The notes under the pieces are model-generated. The model did no database searches. It had not been told where the DNA came from and saw only the letters and a list, made by a program, of their open reading frames with translations. From contig CAUJHV010000032.1 of assembly GCA_963205115.1 (NCBI GenBank), forward strand, positions 62,001-126,000: DNA of 64,000 nt. The letters run 5' to 3'. Made by a program: the position numbers and the translations under genes. This DNA comes from Pseudomonadota bacterium. GTDB lineage: Bacteria; Pseudomonadota; Gammaproteobacteria; Burkholderiales; Burkholderiaceae_C. Shown one piece after another: positions 1 to 8,701 of the stretch (within the stretch, counting starts at the first letter, position 1; every line of letters begins with the position of its first letter).

Positions 1-1134
1 GGCATGAAGCTGGACTGGCGGCCGGTGATCGACCAATGGCTGCTGGTGCTGCTGCTGACGACCCTGCCGGTCATCGCCAAGGCCGCACTCGTCGCCGCGC
101 TGGCCTGGATCTTCCGCACCACGCCGGGCGTGGCGGTGCGCACCGGCCTGTATCTCGCGCAGGCCGGCGAATTCGGCTTCGTGCTGCTGACGCTGGGTGC
201 GGAGCAGGGCCTGATCGCGCCCGTGTGGATGAGCCCGGTGCTGGCCAGCATGGTGCTGTCGATGCTGGCCACGCCCTTCCTCATCATGTACAGCGACGCC
301 ATCGTCAACCGGCTGGTGTCCAGCGACTGGCTGCTGCAATCGGTGGCGCTGACGAGCATCGCGAAGAAGTCCATCGCCACGCAGGGCCACGTCATCATCT
401 GCGGCTACGGGCGCAGCGGCCAGAACCTGGCGCGGCTGTTGGACAAGGAGCGCATCCCCTACATGGCGCTGGACCTGGACCCGGACCGCGTGCGCATGGC
501 TGCCGCCGCGGGCCAGAGCGTGGTCTTCGGCGATGCCGCACGGGCGCAGAGCCTGATGGCCGCCGGCCTGGCGCGCGCCGCCGCTGTGGTGGTGAGTTAT
601 CCCGATACGGCCTCGGCGATGCGCATCCTCGGCCACGTGCAGGCGCATGCACCGAAGGTGCCGGTGGTCGTGCGCACGGTGGACGACACCGACCTGGACA
701 AGCTGCGCGCGGCCGGCGCCACGGAAGTCGTGCCCGAGGCCATCGAAGGCAGCCTGATGCTCGCCGGCCATGCGCTGGCGCTGGTGGGCGTGCCGATGCA
801 GCGCGTGGTGCGCATCACGCGCGATGCGCGCGACGCCCGCTACGGCCTGCTGCGCGGCTATTTCCACGGCGCCGACGACGACACCGTGGACGAGCTGCAG
901 CAGGCGCGGCTGCTCAGCGTGAGCCTGCCCACGGCCGGCCATTGCGTGGGCCAGAGCCTGGCACAGCTGGCGATGCACGCCATCGGCGTGCAGGTGGTCT
1001 CGGTGCGCCGCCACAGCGGCGGGGTGGTGGATGCCAGCGACGAGCTCCTGCTCGGTGGCGGCGACACGCTGGTGCTGTCGGGCACACCCGAAGCGCTGGC
1101 GCTGGCCGAGGCCAAGCTGCTGGGCGCACGCTGA
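1..1134 (+). CDS. KefB/KefC-like monovalent cation:proton antiporter, C-terminal part (5' end outside window)
   Basis: Partial gene whose reading frame is open at base 1, so the true start lies upstream. The first ~110 residues are hydrophobic membrane segments, the end of a CPA2-type Na+(K+)/H+ exchanger domain. A TrkA-N (RCK) Rossmann domain follows at about residues 127-245, with the nucleotide-binding GYGRSGQ motif and the acidic strand end LDLDPDR. A TrkA-C-like domain occupies roughly residues 290-375. Proteins of this architecture move K+ or Na+ against protons in the inner membrane and are gated by nucleotide or glutathione adducts; which ligand applies here cannot be told. It ends 42 bases before apt, so the two may be cotranscribed. 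Confidence 0.88.
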   Translation, partial: GMKLDWRPVIDQWLLVLLLTTLPVIAKAALVAALAWIFRTTPGVAVRTGLYLAQAGEFGFVLLTLGAEQGLIAPVWMSPVLASMVLSMLATPFLIMYSDAIVNRLVSSDWLLQSVALTSIAKKSIATQGHVIICGYGRSGQNLARLLDKERIPYMALDLDPDRVRMAAAAGQSVVFGDAARAQSLMAAGLARAAAVVVSYPDTASAMRILGHVQAHAPKVPVVVRTVDDTDLDKLRAAGATEVVPEAIEGSLMLAGHALALVGVPMQRVVRITRDARDARYGLLRGYFHGADDDTVDELQQARLLSVSLPTAGHCVGQSLAQLAMHAIGVQVVSVRRHSGGVVDASDELLLGGGDTLVLSGTPEALALAEAKLLGAR

Positions 1135-1176
1135 AGGGCTGCGCGGGCGGTGCCGGCGCGGACTACCATCGCGGCC

Positions 1177-1755
1177 ATGTCAGCCGATCGCCCGGGCACG
1201 CCACCCGAACTCACCGCCGATCCGGCGGCCTACATCCGTCACCACGTGCGCACCGTGCCCAACTGGCCGGCACCGGGTGTGATGTTCCGTGACATCACGC
1301 CGCTGCTGTCCAACCCGCGTGTCTTCCGCGTGCTGATCGACCAGTTCGTGCACCGCTACTTCAGCCCGCGGCCGGACGCGATCGCCGGCCTGGACGCACG
1401 CGGCTTCATCATCGGCAGCGTGCTGGCCTACGAGCTGGGCGTGGGCTTCGTGCCCATCCGCAAGAAGGGCAAGCTGCCCTTCACGACCGTCGAGGAAAGC
1501 TACGAGCTCGAATACGGCAGCGCGACGGTGGAGATGCATACAGACGCCGTCAAGGCCGGCGACCGCGTCGTGCTGATAGACGACCTGATCGCCACTGGCG
1601 GCACGATGATGGCGGGCCGGCGGCTGTTGGAGCGGCTGGGCGCACAGGTCATCGAAGGCGCGGCGATCGTCGATCTGCCCGAGCTGGGTGGGTCGAAGCG
1701 CCTGCGCGACAGCGGGCTGCAGCTGTTCACGCTCGTGGATTTCGAGGGCCACTGA
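1177..1755 (+). CDS. apt: Adenine phosphoribosyltransferase
   Basis: Cytoplasmic purine-salvage enzyme that converts adenine and PRPP to AMP and pyrophosphate. The PRPP-binding signature [13 protein letters not shown] is intact near residues 127-139, and the N-terminal part carries the typical [19 protein letters not shown] stretch (here [20 protein letters not shown]). At 192 residues it is slightly longer than the E. coli enzyme (183). An in-frame GTG at 1150 would add nine residues, but the ATG at 1177 fits the family better. It lies directly downstream of the antiporter gene and converges on mnmE; the 120-base gap between them shows no clear terminator. Confidence 0.95.
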   Translation: MSADRPGTPPELTADPAAYIRHHVRTVPNWPAPGVMFRDITPLLSNPRVFRVLIDQFVHRYFSPRPDAIAGLDARGFIIGSVLAYELGVGFVPIRKKGKLPFTTVEESYELEYGSATVEMHTDAVKAGDRVVLIDDLIATGGTMMAGRRLLERLGAQVIEGAAIVDLPELGGSKRLRDSGLQLFTLVDFEGH

Positions 1756-1878
1756 GGCCTTTGCGGCAGTTGAGGCCATTGGGGCCGCTACGACCTCGCG
1801 CGCGGTAGCGCGCGGTGCGGTCGCGGCAGCCCGCGGCGACCAGCTCCATCCACGCCAGCGGCCGCTGCGGCCGTCAGC

Positions 1879-3261
1879 TCACTTTCCGATGCAGAACCGG
1901 CTGAAGATCTCGCCCAGCAGATCATCGGGCGTGAAGTGCCCCGTGATCTCGCCCAGGGCCTCGTGCGCCAGGCGCAGTTCTTCGGCCAGCAGCTCCAGCT
2001 CGGGCTCCGACCGGTGCAGCAGGCGCTCGGCGATCTCCAGGTGTTCCGCAGCGCGTGCCAGCGCCTGCACGTGCCGCGCACGCGCCGTCACCAGGCCTTC
2101 GGTCGGCGGCTGCCAGCCCGCACGTTCCAGCAGGGCCTGGCGCAGGTCTTCCAGGCCCTGGCCGGTGGCGGCAGACAGCACGATGCCGGCGCCGGGCGGG
2201 CGGCGGGCATCGGCGGCGTCGGCCTTGTTGTAGACGTCCAGCCGCGTCACGTCGGCCGGCAGGCGCTGCGCGATGGCGGACTCCGCATGGTCGTACGTCG
2301 CTTCGCCAAGTCGGGTCAGGTCGTGCAGGAAGAGCACCACGTCGGCCGCGACGATGGCACCCCAGCTGCGGCCGATGCCGATGCGCTCGACCTCGTCGAC
2401 GGTGTGTTCCTCGGCACGCAGCCCGGCCGTGTCGGTGATGTGCAGCGGCACACCCTGGACCTGGATCGATTCGCTCACGCGGTCGCGCGTGGTGCCCGGA
2501 ATGGGCGTGACGATGGCCAGCTCCGCGCCCGCCAGCGCGTTGAGCAAGGAGCTCTTGCCCACGTTGGGCTGGCCGGCCAGCACCACGCGCAGGCCGTCGC
2601 GCAGCAGCGCGCCCTGGCGCGCGCTGGCCATCACCTCCTTCAGCGTGGCGCGGATGCCGGCGAGCTGGCCGCGGGCGTCGTCGCGCTCGAGGAAATCGAC
2701 CTCCTCTTCGGGGAAGTCCAGCGTGGCTTCGACCAGCGTGCGCAGCGTGACCACGCGGCGCAGCAAGGCATCGACCCGCTGCGAGAACGCGCCGGCCAAT
2801 GAGCGGCCGGCCGACCGCGCCGCGGCTTCGGTGCTGGCGTCGATGAGGTCGGCCACGGCCTCGGCCTGCGCGAGGTCGAGCTTGCCGTTGAAGAAGGCGC
2901 GCTGCGTGAACTCACCCGGCTCGGCCAGTCGCGCCTGCGGCAGCGCTTCCAGGCAGCGGGCCAGCAGCAGCTGCAGCACGACCGGTCCGCCGTGGGCCTG
3001 AAGTTCCAGCACGTGTTCGCCGGTGTAGGAATGCGGCGCGGGGAAATACAGCGCCAGGCCGCGGTCGATGGTCTGCCCCTGCCCATCGAAGAACGGTCCG
3101 AAGACCGCCTGGCGCGGCGGCAGTGTGCGGCCGACAACGGCCGCCATCAGCGCGCCGACATCCGGACCGGACACGCGCACGATGCCCACCGCACCGCGGC
3201 CGGCGGCCGTGGCGACGGCGACGATCGGCGCGTCGCGCTGGCTGAGGCTGTGCACACTCAC
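1879..3261 (-). CDS. mnmE: tRNA modification GTPase MnmE
   Basis: Potassium-activated GTPase that acts with MnmG (51134-53098) to install the carboxymethylaminomethyl group on U34 of certain tRNAs. The N-terminal folate-binding domain starts [20 protein letters not shown]. The G domain has the P-loop GQPNVGKSS, the G2 PGTTRD and the G3 DTAGL motifs. The protein ends in the invariant C-I-G-K, whose Cys is needed for activity. The frame stays open upstream, but a GTG at 3261 with GGAG eight bases before it gives 460 residues, matching the family (~454). It is the last gene of the conserved rpmH-rnpA-yidD-yidC-mnmE order, although a 340-base gap separates it from yidC. Confidence 0.95.
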   Translation of the reverse strand: MSVHSLSQRDAPIVAVATAAGRGAVGIVRVSGPDVGALMAAVVGRTLPPRQAVFGPFFDGQGQTIDRGLALYFPAPHSYTGEHVLELQAHGGPVVLQLLLARCLEALPQARLAEPGEFTQRAFFNGKLDLAQAEAVADLIDASTEAAARSAGRSLAGAFSQRVDALLRRVVTLRTLVEATLDFPEEEVDFLERDDARGQLAGIRATLKEVMASARQGALLRDGLRVVLAGQPNVGKSSLLNALAGAELAIVTPIPGTTRDRVSESIQVQGVPLHITDTAGLRAEEHTVDEVERIGIGRSWGAIVAADVVLFLHDLTRLGEATYDHAESAIAQRLPADVTRLDVYNKADAADARRPPGAGIVLSAATGQGLEDLRQALLERAGWQPPTEGLVTARARHVQALARAAEHLEIAERLLHRSEPELELLAEELRLAHEALGEITGHFTPDDLLGEIFSRFCIGK

Positions 3262-3601
3262 TGGAGAAGCTCCCCCGACATCCTGCGGTCTTTCGCCCGG
3301 TGGTCGGCGCCGCGGGCGCATGGGCTGATTGTGCCGCCGGCCGCGCCGCATCGCCTGGAGCGTTATGGCTGACGCCGCAAATGCAACGCCCGGCACGGGG
3401 CGGGGCGTCGGCTGGGGATATGGCGCGGGTGGAGGGGCAACACGACCGGCCTGGGCGTCTTGCCGGTCTCCTGAGCCGGTGGGTGTCACCGGGTCGCCCG
3501 CATGAGGGGGATCCTCGGCTTCCAACCGGCCCGGATCAATCCCTTGATGCAGCGGTCGGGTTCACCCCGTGACCCCCTTCACGCGGGATCACCGTGGCGC
3601 G
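3262..3601. other. Intergenic region between yidC and mnmE
   Basis: 340 bases without a supported gene. It holds the mnmE ribosome binding site (GGAG on the minus strand at about 3270-3273). I see no hairpin with a U-tract after yidC and no convincing promoter, so it is unclear whether mnmE is read from the upstream operon or from its own promoter. Confidence 0.5.
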
Positions 3602-5284
3602 CTACTTGCCCAGGACACCCAAGCGCTTGTTGATGAACCACTGCTGGGCGATCGACAAGATGTTGTTCGTCAGCCAGTACAGCACGAGGCCGGCCGGGAA
3701 GAAGAAGAACATGAACGAGAAGGCCAGCGGCATGATCCACATCATCTTGGCCTGCACCGGATCGGGCGGCGTCGGATTGAGCCAGGTCTGGAACAGCGAC
3801 GAGGCCGTCATCAGCAGCGGCAGGATGAAGTAGGGGTCCTTGGCGCTGAGGTCGGTGATCCAGCCCAGCCACGGCGCCTGACGCATCTCCACGCTGGACA
3901 GCAGCACCCAGTACAGCGCGATGAAAAACGGCATCTGCACGAAGATCGGCAGGCAGCCGCCCAGCGGATTGACCTTCTCCTCGCGGTAGATGCGCATCAT
4001 TTCCTGCTGCATCTGCTGCGGGTTGTCCTTGTGCCGCTCGCGCAGCTCCATGACCTTCGGGTTGATGGCCTTCATCTTGGCCATGCTCTTGTAGGCGCTG
4101 GCGTTAAGCCAGTAGAACGCCGCCTTGAGCACCACGACCAGCGCGACGATCGCCCAGCCCCAATTGCCGATCAGGCCGTGCAGCTGGGTCAGCAGCCAGA
4201 ACATCGGTTTGGCCAGCACGGTGACCCAGCCATAGTCCTTGACGAGTTCCAGGCCCGGCGCCAGCGCCGACAGCTTGTTCTCTTCCTGCGGACCGGCATA
4301 CAGCCGCGCCTGGTGCACCTTGGTGGCGCCCGGCGCCAGTTCACCCAGCGGCTGCACCATCGTGACGGCGTAGCGGTTCTCGCCCGTCTTGATGGCACGG
4401 AATTCACGCGGCGAGCCCGGGTCGACCAGCCAGGCCGACACGAAGTAGTGCTGGACCATCGAGATCCAGCCATCGTCGGCGGACTTGACGTACTCGGCCT
4501 TGCCCTTCTCGATGTCCTTGAAATCGATCTTCTGGAACTTCTGCGCGTCGGTGTAGACGGCCGGCCCGGTGAAGGTGAAATAGAACTGCGACTCGCCTTC
4601 GGGCGGATTGCCGTTGCGCTCGAGCTGCAGGTACAGGCTGGGCATCACCGGCGTGGTGCCGTCGTTGATCAGCTCATGCTTGACGCCGACGACGTATTCG
4701 CCGCGGCGGAAGCTGTAGGTCAGCACCTCGCGGCGGCCGTCGACAGCCACGGACTCGAGCTTCAGCTCGATCAGCGACGAGCCATCGGCGAGCTGGCGTT
4801 CGCTGCTGAGCACCTTCATCGGCGTCAGGTGCGTGGGCAGCATCTGCCCCGCCTGGGCCGGCACGAAGCCGCTTTGCGCCTGGTACAGGCGCTGGGGGTC
4901 GTCTTCGAAGAGGTGAACGTAGCGCTTCGGGTCGTTGGCGTCACGGTCCTTCAGCAGTTCCAGGCGCACGATCGTGCCGCCAACCGTATCGACCGTCGCA
5001 CGCAGCACGTCGGTGGTGATCACCACCTTCTCGCTGGGTGCGGTGCTGACCGCCACCGGCGCGGACGTGCCGGCGGCGATCGCCGCGCCCGTGGCACCGG
5101 CGACGGCAGCGGGCGCCGGCAAGGCGGCCGAGGCCGCGCCCGAGGCTGCTGGCGCGGCCTTGGCGGCGGCCCGCTGGCCGCCGAACATCGAGGGCTGGCC
5201 GGTGTGCTTCAGCCACGCATCCCATAACAGGATCAGCGAAACGGCAAAGACCACCCACAACAGGGTGCGGCGGATATCGGTCAT
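3602..5284 (-). CDS. yidC: Membrane protein insertase YidC
   Basis: Inner-membrane insertase/chaperone that works alone or with SecYEG. The protein has 560 residues, the usual size for a proteobacterial YidC. It starts with a signal-anchor helix (residues ~8-24), continues with an Ala/Pro-rich linker and the large periplasmic beta-sandwich domain (~85-350), and ends with the conserved Oxa1/YidC core of five membrane segments, including YREEKVNPLGGCLPIFVQMP and a C-terminal helix around residue 530. Its ATG overlaps the yidD stop (ATGA at 5281-5284), which indicates translational coupling. Confidence 0.97.
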   Translation of the reverse strand: MTDIRRTLLWVVFAVSLILLWDAWLKHTGQPSMFGGQRAAAKAAPAASGAASAALPAPAAVAGATGAAIAAGTSAPVAVSTAPSEKVVITTDVLRATVDTVGGTIVRLELLKDRDANDPKRYVHLFEDDPQRLYQAQSGFVPAQAGQMLPTHLTPMKVLSSERQLADGSSLIELKLESVAVDGRREVLTYSFRRGEYVVGVKHELINDGTTPVMPSLYLQLERNGNPPEGESQFYFTFTGPAVYTDAQKFQKIDFKDIEKGKAEYVKSADDGWISMVQHYFVSAWLVDPGSPREFRAIKTGENRYAVTMVQPLGELAPGATKVHQARLYAGPQEENKLSALAPGLELVKDYGWVTVLAKPMFWLLTQLHGLIGNWGWAIVALVVVLKAAFYWLNASAYKSMAKMKAINPKVMELRERHKDNPQQMQQEMMRIYREEKVNPLGGCLPIFVQMPFFIALYWVLLSSVEMRQAPWLGWITDLSAKDPYFILPLLMTASSLFQTWLNPTPPDPVQAKMMWIMPLAFSFMFFFFPAGLVLYWLTNNILSIAQQWFINKRLGVLGK

Positions 5285-5697
5285 GGGTGGGGTTCTCTAC
5301 ACACGGGTGAAATCGGGGTCTCGGTCGAGCGTCCGGCCACAGGGGACGGCGTCGCATTCTCGTCGCGCGGCGCGGGTGACGTGCCATCGGCGCCGCTGCC
5401 CAGGCCCAGACGCCGGAACAGCCCCGGCGCCTGCTGCGGCACCGGGTCACATCCGCCGTCGCACCAGGGGTGGCAGCGCAGCACACGCCAGGCGCTGAGG
5501 CTGGCGCCGACGACCGCGCCGTGGCGCTCCAGCGCCGTCAGCGCATATTGCGAACAGGTCGGCTCGAAGCGGCAGGCATTGCCGAGGGAGGGTTTGAGCA
5601 GCAGACGGTAGCCCCTGACCAGCAGCAGCAGCGTCTGCCGCGGCAGGTCAACCAGCCGGTCCGACAGGGACGCGTGGGTGGGCGAGGCGTGGTTCAT
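5281..5697 (-). CDS. yidD: Membrane protein insertion efficiency factor YidD
   Basis: Small, membrane-associated, amphipathic protein that helps YidC-dependent insertion. The conserved core is complete: RGYRLLLKPSLGNACRFEPT, CSQYALTALERHG and the Cys-rich CHPWCDGGCDPVP. The ATG at 5697 overlaps the rnpA stop by four bases, and the gene's own stop overlaps the yidC start, so it is coupled on both sides. At 138 residues it is longer than the E. coli protein (85) because of an N-terminal extension of about 20 residues and a low-complexity C-terminal tail after the conserved core; the tail is probably disordered. Confidence 0.95.
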   Translation of the reverse strand: MNHASPTHASLSDRLVDLPRQTLLLLVRGYRLLLKPSLGNACRFEPTCSQYALTALERHGAVVGASLSAWRVLRCHPWCDGGCDPVPQQAPGLFRRLGLGSGADGTSPAPRDENATPSPVAGRSTETPISPVCREPHP

Positions 5698-6149
5698 GAC
5701 CGTGCACGCAGGGCGCGTGTCATGAGGCCGTCCAGCTCGCGGCGCGCCGCGACGCGCAGGGCGGTCGAGCCGGCCGAAGGGAAGTCGCGCAGGGCAAAAC
5801 CTTGCCGCAGACGGACGACCCACAGGCCGGCGGGCAGGTCAGGGTGCAGGCGCCGCACGGCCTCACGCATCTGGCGCTTGATCAGCGTGCGCGTGACCGC
5901 CCGACGGGCATGACGCTTGGGCACGACCCAGCCAAACCAGGCCGCCGCCGGGGAGTCATCCACAAGCTGAGGACAACTCGGTGGAGTGTCTGTGGATAAC
6001 TTGTCGGCAACCGCGGTCGGGGGTCTCGTCCGGGCGGGAGACGGCCCGGCCTTCAGATAGTGAACCGCGAAGTGAGTGCTGCGCTCGCGCGCGGGCACAC
6101 CCAGCACCCGCTGGAAGTCCGCGGCTTGCACGAGCCGAGCCATGGGCAT
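5694..6149 (-). CDS. rnpA: Ribonuclease P protein component
   Basis: Protein subunit that helps the RNase P RNA bind pre-tRNA and mature its 5' end. The RNR-type basic signature is clear in VVPKRHARRAVTRTLIKRQM. At 151 residues it is longer than the E. coli protein (119) because of an insertion of about 30 residues between the first beta strands (after the HFAVHYLK segment); such insertions are common in Burkholderiales. The start is taken as the ATG at 6149, although the second Met two codons later is also possible. The coding sequence contains two DnaA-box-like 9-mers (see 5956-5999). It lies about 105 bases downstream of rpmH. Confidence 0.94.
   Translation of the reverse strand: MPMARLVQAADFQRVLGVPARERSTHFAVHYLKAGPSPARTRPPTAVADKLSTDTPPSCPQLVDDSPAAAWFGWVVPKRHARRAVTRTLIKRQMREAVRRLHPDLPAGLWVVRLRQGFALRDFPSAGSTALRVAARRELDGLMTRALRARS
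5956..5999. other. DnaA-box-like 9-mers inside rnpA
   Basis: TCATCCACA at 5956-5964 differs by one base from the consensus TTATCCACA. TGTGGATAA at 5991-5999 is its perfect reverse complement. They lie in opposite orientations within the rnpA coding sequence, in the segment that encodes the non-conserved insertion. Confidence 0.55.
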
Positions 6150-6254
6150 GACAGGCGTGGGGAGGTGAGGCCGGCGATCGCCACCGGTGTGCGCCGCAGC
6201 AACTGCGCCACGGTCGTCCCGTGGCCGCAGCCGCGGGCGACCGGCGGCGGGCGT

Positions 6255-6392
6255 TCAGACCTGCGACAGGCGCTTGCGCCCCTTGGCGCGGCGGGCGTTG
6301 ATGACGGCACGGCCGCCACGGGTCTTCATGCGCACGAGGAAGCCGTGCGTACGGGCGCGGCGGGTCTTCGAGGGCTGGTAGGTGCGCTTCAT
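6255..6392 (-). CDS. rpmH: 50S ribosomal protein L34
   Basis: Translating the minus strand gives the 45-residue protein starting [20 protein letters not shown] and ending GRKRLSQV, essentially identical to other betaproteobacterial L34 proteins. L34 is one of the smallest large-subunit ribosomal proteins and is the classical marker next to rnpA and dnaA. An in-frame ATG two codons upstream (6398, giving Met-Ala-Met-Lys) is better spaced from a GAGA-type ribosome binding site and could be the true start. It heads the rpmH-rnpA-yidD-yidC run and diverges from dnaA. Confidence 0.97.
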   Translation of the reverse strand: MKRTYQPSKTRRARTHGFLVRMKTRGGRAVINARRAKGRKRLSQV

Positions 6393-6725
6393 GGCCATGG
6401 TCGAGTCTCTTTCTGGCGTTTCGCCTGCAAATCCGATTGCCGCAGGTGTTTGGGAATGTCGGGCCCGATCCGGCGCTGCAAGGGCCTGTTCGGGTGCCTG
6501 TCATCGCGGACCGTGCGAAGGGGAATCCCGCAGGTGCAGCCGCCGACGGGACTGTCGGCATCGCACGCCAGATGTCGGGGAACGCCGCCGTGTGGCCGCT
6601 GGATTCCTCTTCTCTGACGCGCAGCACGCGTCGCATCCACCCGACCCCACCGGCGAAATCGGTGGCGCATGCCACTGCCTCGCTGAAGGCGCCCGGCTTG
6701 CCATCTGCAATTCGGGAAACCGGCA

Positions 6726-6753
6726 ATGATAGCAAAAAGGCCTTTTCGTTCAA
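6726..6753 (-). promoter_or_regulatory. Candidate sigma-70 promoter for the rpmH operon
   Basis: Read on the minus strand: -35 TTGAAC (6748-6753), a 16-base spacer and -10 TATCAT (6726-6731). The -10 has five of six consensus bases and the -35 has the leading TTGA. It would give a leader of roughly 320 bases before rpmH. Confidence 0.5.
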
Positions 6754-6807
6754 ACACTTGCACCACAAACCGCGGCTTGCAGCGGGTCGGCGGGGCGCCA
6801 CGGCATC

Positions 6808-6816
6808 TGTGGATAA
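6808..6816 (-). promoter_or_regulatory. DnaA box upstream of dnaA
   Basis: TGTGGATAA is the exact reverse complement of the consensus TTATCCACA, 76 bases before the dnaA start. It could serve in dnaA autoregulation, in origin function, or both. Confidence 0.65.
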
Positions 6817-6891
6817 CCTAGCCGGCGAAGGATTTCAGGCGCTAAGATGCGACCCCTTCACCCAGACTTTTCCACACCGGACGAGGAGCCC

Positions 6892-8307
6892 ATGAGTCCC
6901 GACCTCTGGTCGCGCAGCTGTGAGCGTTTGGCCGCCGAGCTGCCCGAACAGCAATTCAACACCTGGATCCGCCCCCTGGCGCCTCCACAGGTCGACGACA
7001 GCGGCGTCAGCGGTCTGGTCGTGTGCTTGCGCGTGCCCAATCGCTTCAAGCTGGACTGGATCCGCTCCCAATATGCCGGACGCATCGAACATGCGCTGGC
7101 CGAGGTGGCGGGCAAGCTGGTCAAGCTCGAACTGATGCTCGCGCCACGTGAATTGCCCGTGCGCCCGGCCCATGCCCCTGCTGCCAACAATGGCGCGGCA
7201 CCCGGCGGCACGGCACGCCTGGACGCGGCCACGCAATCGGTCAGCCGCTCGCCGGCACCGCAGCCGGCGGCAGCGCCGGCGGCCACCACGCACAAGCTCA
7301 ATTCGGCACTGACCTTCGACACCCTGGTGGCCGGCCGCGCCAACCAGATGGCCCGCACGGCCGCGCTGCACGTCGCCGGCGCGCCGGGGGCCATGTACAA
7401 CCCCTTGTTCATCTATGGCGGCGTGGGCCTGGGCAAGACCCACCTCGTGCACGCCGTGGGCAATGCGCTGCTGAAGGAAAAGCCCAACGCCCGCGTGCTC
7501 TACCTGCACGCCGAGCAGTTCATCAGCGACGTCGTCAAGAATTACCAGCGCAAGACCTTCGACGAGCTCAAGGCCAAGTACCACGGCCTGGACCTGCTGC
7601 TGATCGACGATGTGCAGTTCTTCGCCGGCAAGGAGCGCACGCAGGAGGAGTTCTTCAACGCCTTCGAGGCCCTGCTGGCCAAGCGCGCGCACATCATCAT
7701 GACCAGCGACACCTACCCCAAGGGGCTGGTGGATATCGACGAGCGGCTGACCTCGCGCTTCGATTCCGGGCTGACCGTGGCCATCGAGCCGCCGGAGCTC
7801 GAGATGCGCGTGGCCATCCTGATCAAGAAAGCGCTGGGCGAGGGCACCGAGATGCCCGAGGACGTGGCCTTCTTCGTCGCCAAGAACGTGCGCGCCAACG
7901 TGCGCGAGCTCGAAGGCGCGCTGCGCAAGGTGCTGGCCTATGCCCGCTTTTCGCAGAAGGAAATCAGCATCGTGCTCGCGCGCGAGGCGCTGCGCGACCT
8001 GCTGTCGATCCAGAACCGGCAGATCTCGGTGGAGAACATCCAGAAGACGGTGGCCGACTTCTTCAAGATCAAGGTCGCCGACATGTACAGCAAGAAGCGG
8101 CCGGCCAGCATCGCGCACCCGCGCCAGGTGGCCATGTACCTGGCCAAGGAACTCACCAAGAAGAGCCTGCCGGAGATCGGCGAGCTCTTCGGTGGCCGCG
8201 ACCACACGACCGTGCTGCACGCCGTGCGCAAGGTCACCAACGACCGCAGCAAGAACACCGAACTGAACCAGCAGCTGCACGTGCTGGAACAGACCCTCAA
8301 GGGTTGA
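6892..8307 (+). CDS. dnaA: Chromosomal replication initiator protein DnaA
   Basis: Replication initiator that binds DnaA boxes and melts oriC. Domain I starts [20 protein letters not shown]. Domain II is an Ala/Pro-rich linker at about residues 90-145. The AAA+ domain has Walker [10 protein letters not shown] and Walker [11 protein letters not shown]. Domain IV ends with the DnaA signature [11 protein letters not shown]. An in-frame ATG at 6847 would add 15 residues, but the ATG at 6892 has GAGGAG three bases upstream and gives 471 residues with the family-typical N-terminus. It is flanked on both sides by gaps containing DnaA-box-like sequences. Confidence 0.98.
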   Translation: MSPDLWSRSCERLAAELPEQQFNTWIRPLAPPQVDDSGVSGLVVCLRVPNRFKLDWIRSQYAGRIEHALAEVAGKLVKLELMLAPRELPVRPAHAPAANNGAAPGGTARLDAATQSVSRSPAPQPAAAPAATTHKLNSALTFDTLVAGRANQMARTAALHVAGAPGAMYNPLFIYGGVGLGKTHLVHAVGNALLKEKPNARVLYLHAEQFISDVVKNYQRKTFDELKAKYHGLDLLLIDDVQFFAGKERTQEEFFNAFEALLAKRAHIIMTSDTYPKGLVDIDERLTSRFDSGLTVAIEPPELEMRVAILIKKALGEGTEMPEDVAFFVAKNVRANVRELEGALRKVLAYARFSQKEISIVLAREALRDLLSIQNRQISVENIQKTVADFFKIKVADMYSKKRPASIAHPRQVAMYLAKELTKKSLPEIGELFGGRDHTTVLHAVRKVTNDRSKNTELNQQLHVLEQTLKG

Positions 8308-8701
8308 TGGGCACGCCTGGCGCCTGCCAGGCGGCCACCCAAGGCGCCTGGGCGGCCGCAGCGCCGCCCGGTCGACCCCCGCAGCCGCTGAACCGTCCTG
8401 CGCAGCGCCTGAGGCCACCTCCCACCGCCCTCTTCAGCCCGACCCGCGAACGCCCCACCCCCTAGAACCGCACTGAACCAGCCCCTGTACAAGCCTGTGG
8501 AGCGTTTCGGGACAAGTACCCGGATATCCACAACAAGCAGGCAAAAGCCATTCTTATCCCCAAATCGAGTCGCTCGAGTCCGATGTGAGCCCACAGGGTT
8601 GGCCGGTCGCTAAACCCTTGAATAAACAGGCGAAAATAGCGTTGTTCACAGGCCGGGTGCCGGCCTACTACGGACTACTAATTTCTAAGATTGAAAAAAC
8701 C
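8308..8701. other. dnaA-dnaN intergenic region with DnaA-box-like sites, candidate oriC
   Basis: 394 bases without a supported gene, longer than a simple spacer would need. It contains ATATCCACA (8524-8532) and TTATCCCCA (8554-8562), each one base from the DnaA consensus, and TTGTTCACA near 8643 with two mismatches. The stretch from about 8610 to 8700 is markedly AT-rich for this genome (runs such as TTGAATAAACAGGCGAAAAT and AATTTCTAAGATTGAAAAAA) and would suit a DNA unwinding element. The dnaN promoter presumably also lies here. Confidence 0.5.

Larger units (their letters stand above)
6399..6891. other. rpmH-dnaA divergent intergenic region, candidate part of oriC
   Basis: About 490 bases without a supported gene. 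It carries a sigma-70-like promoter reading toward rpmH (6726-6753), a 12-base palindrome AAAAGGCCTTTT at 6735-6746 lying in that promoter's spacer, and a perfect DnaA box TGTGGATAA at 6808-6816. The 6720-6775 segment is clearly more AT-rich than its surroundings. The ribosome binding site GAGGAG lies just before the dnaA ATG at 6892. Whether replication starts here or in the dnaA-dnaN gap cannot be decided by eye. Confidence 0.5.

Noticed and set aside
7142..7152. CACGTG with partial parS flanks in dnaA (GCCACGTGAATT)
   Set aside because: Too few matches outside the central CACGTG; parS needs the outer TGTT and AACA arms.
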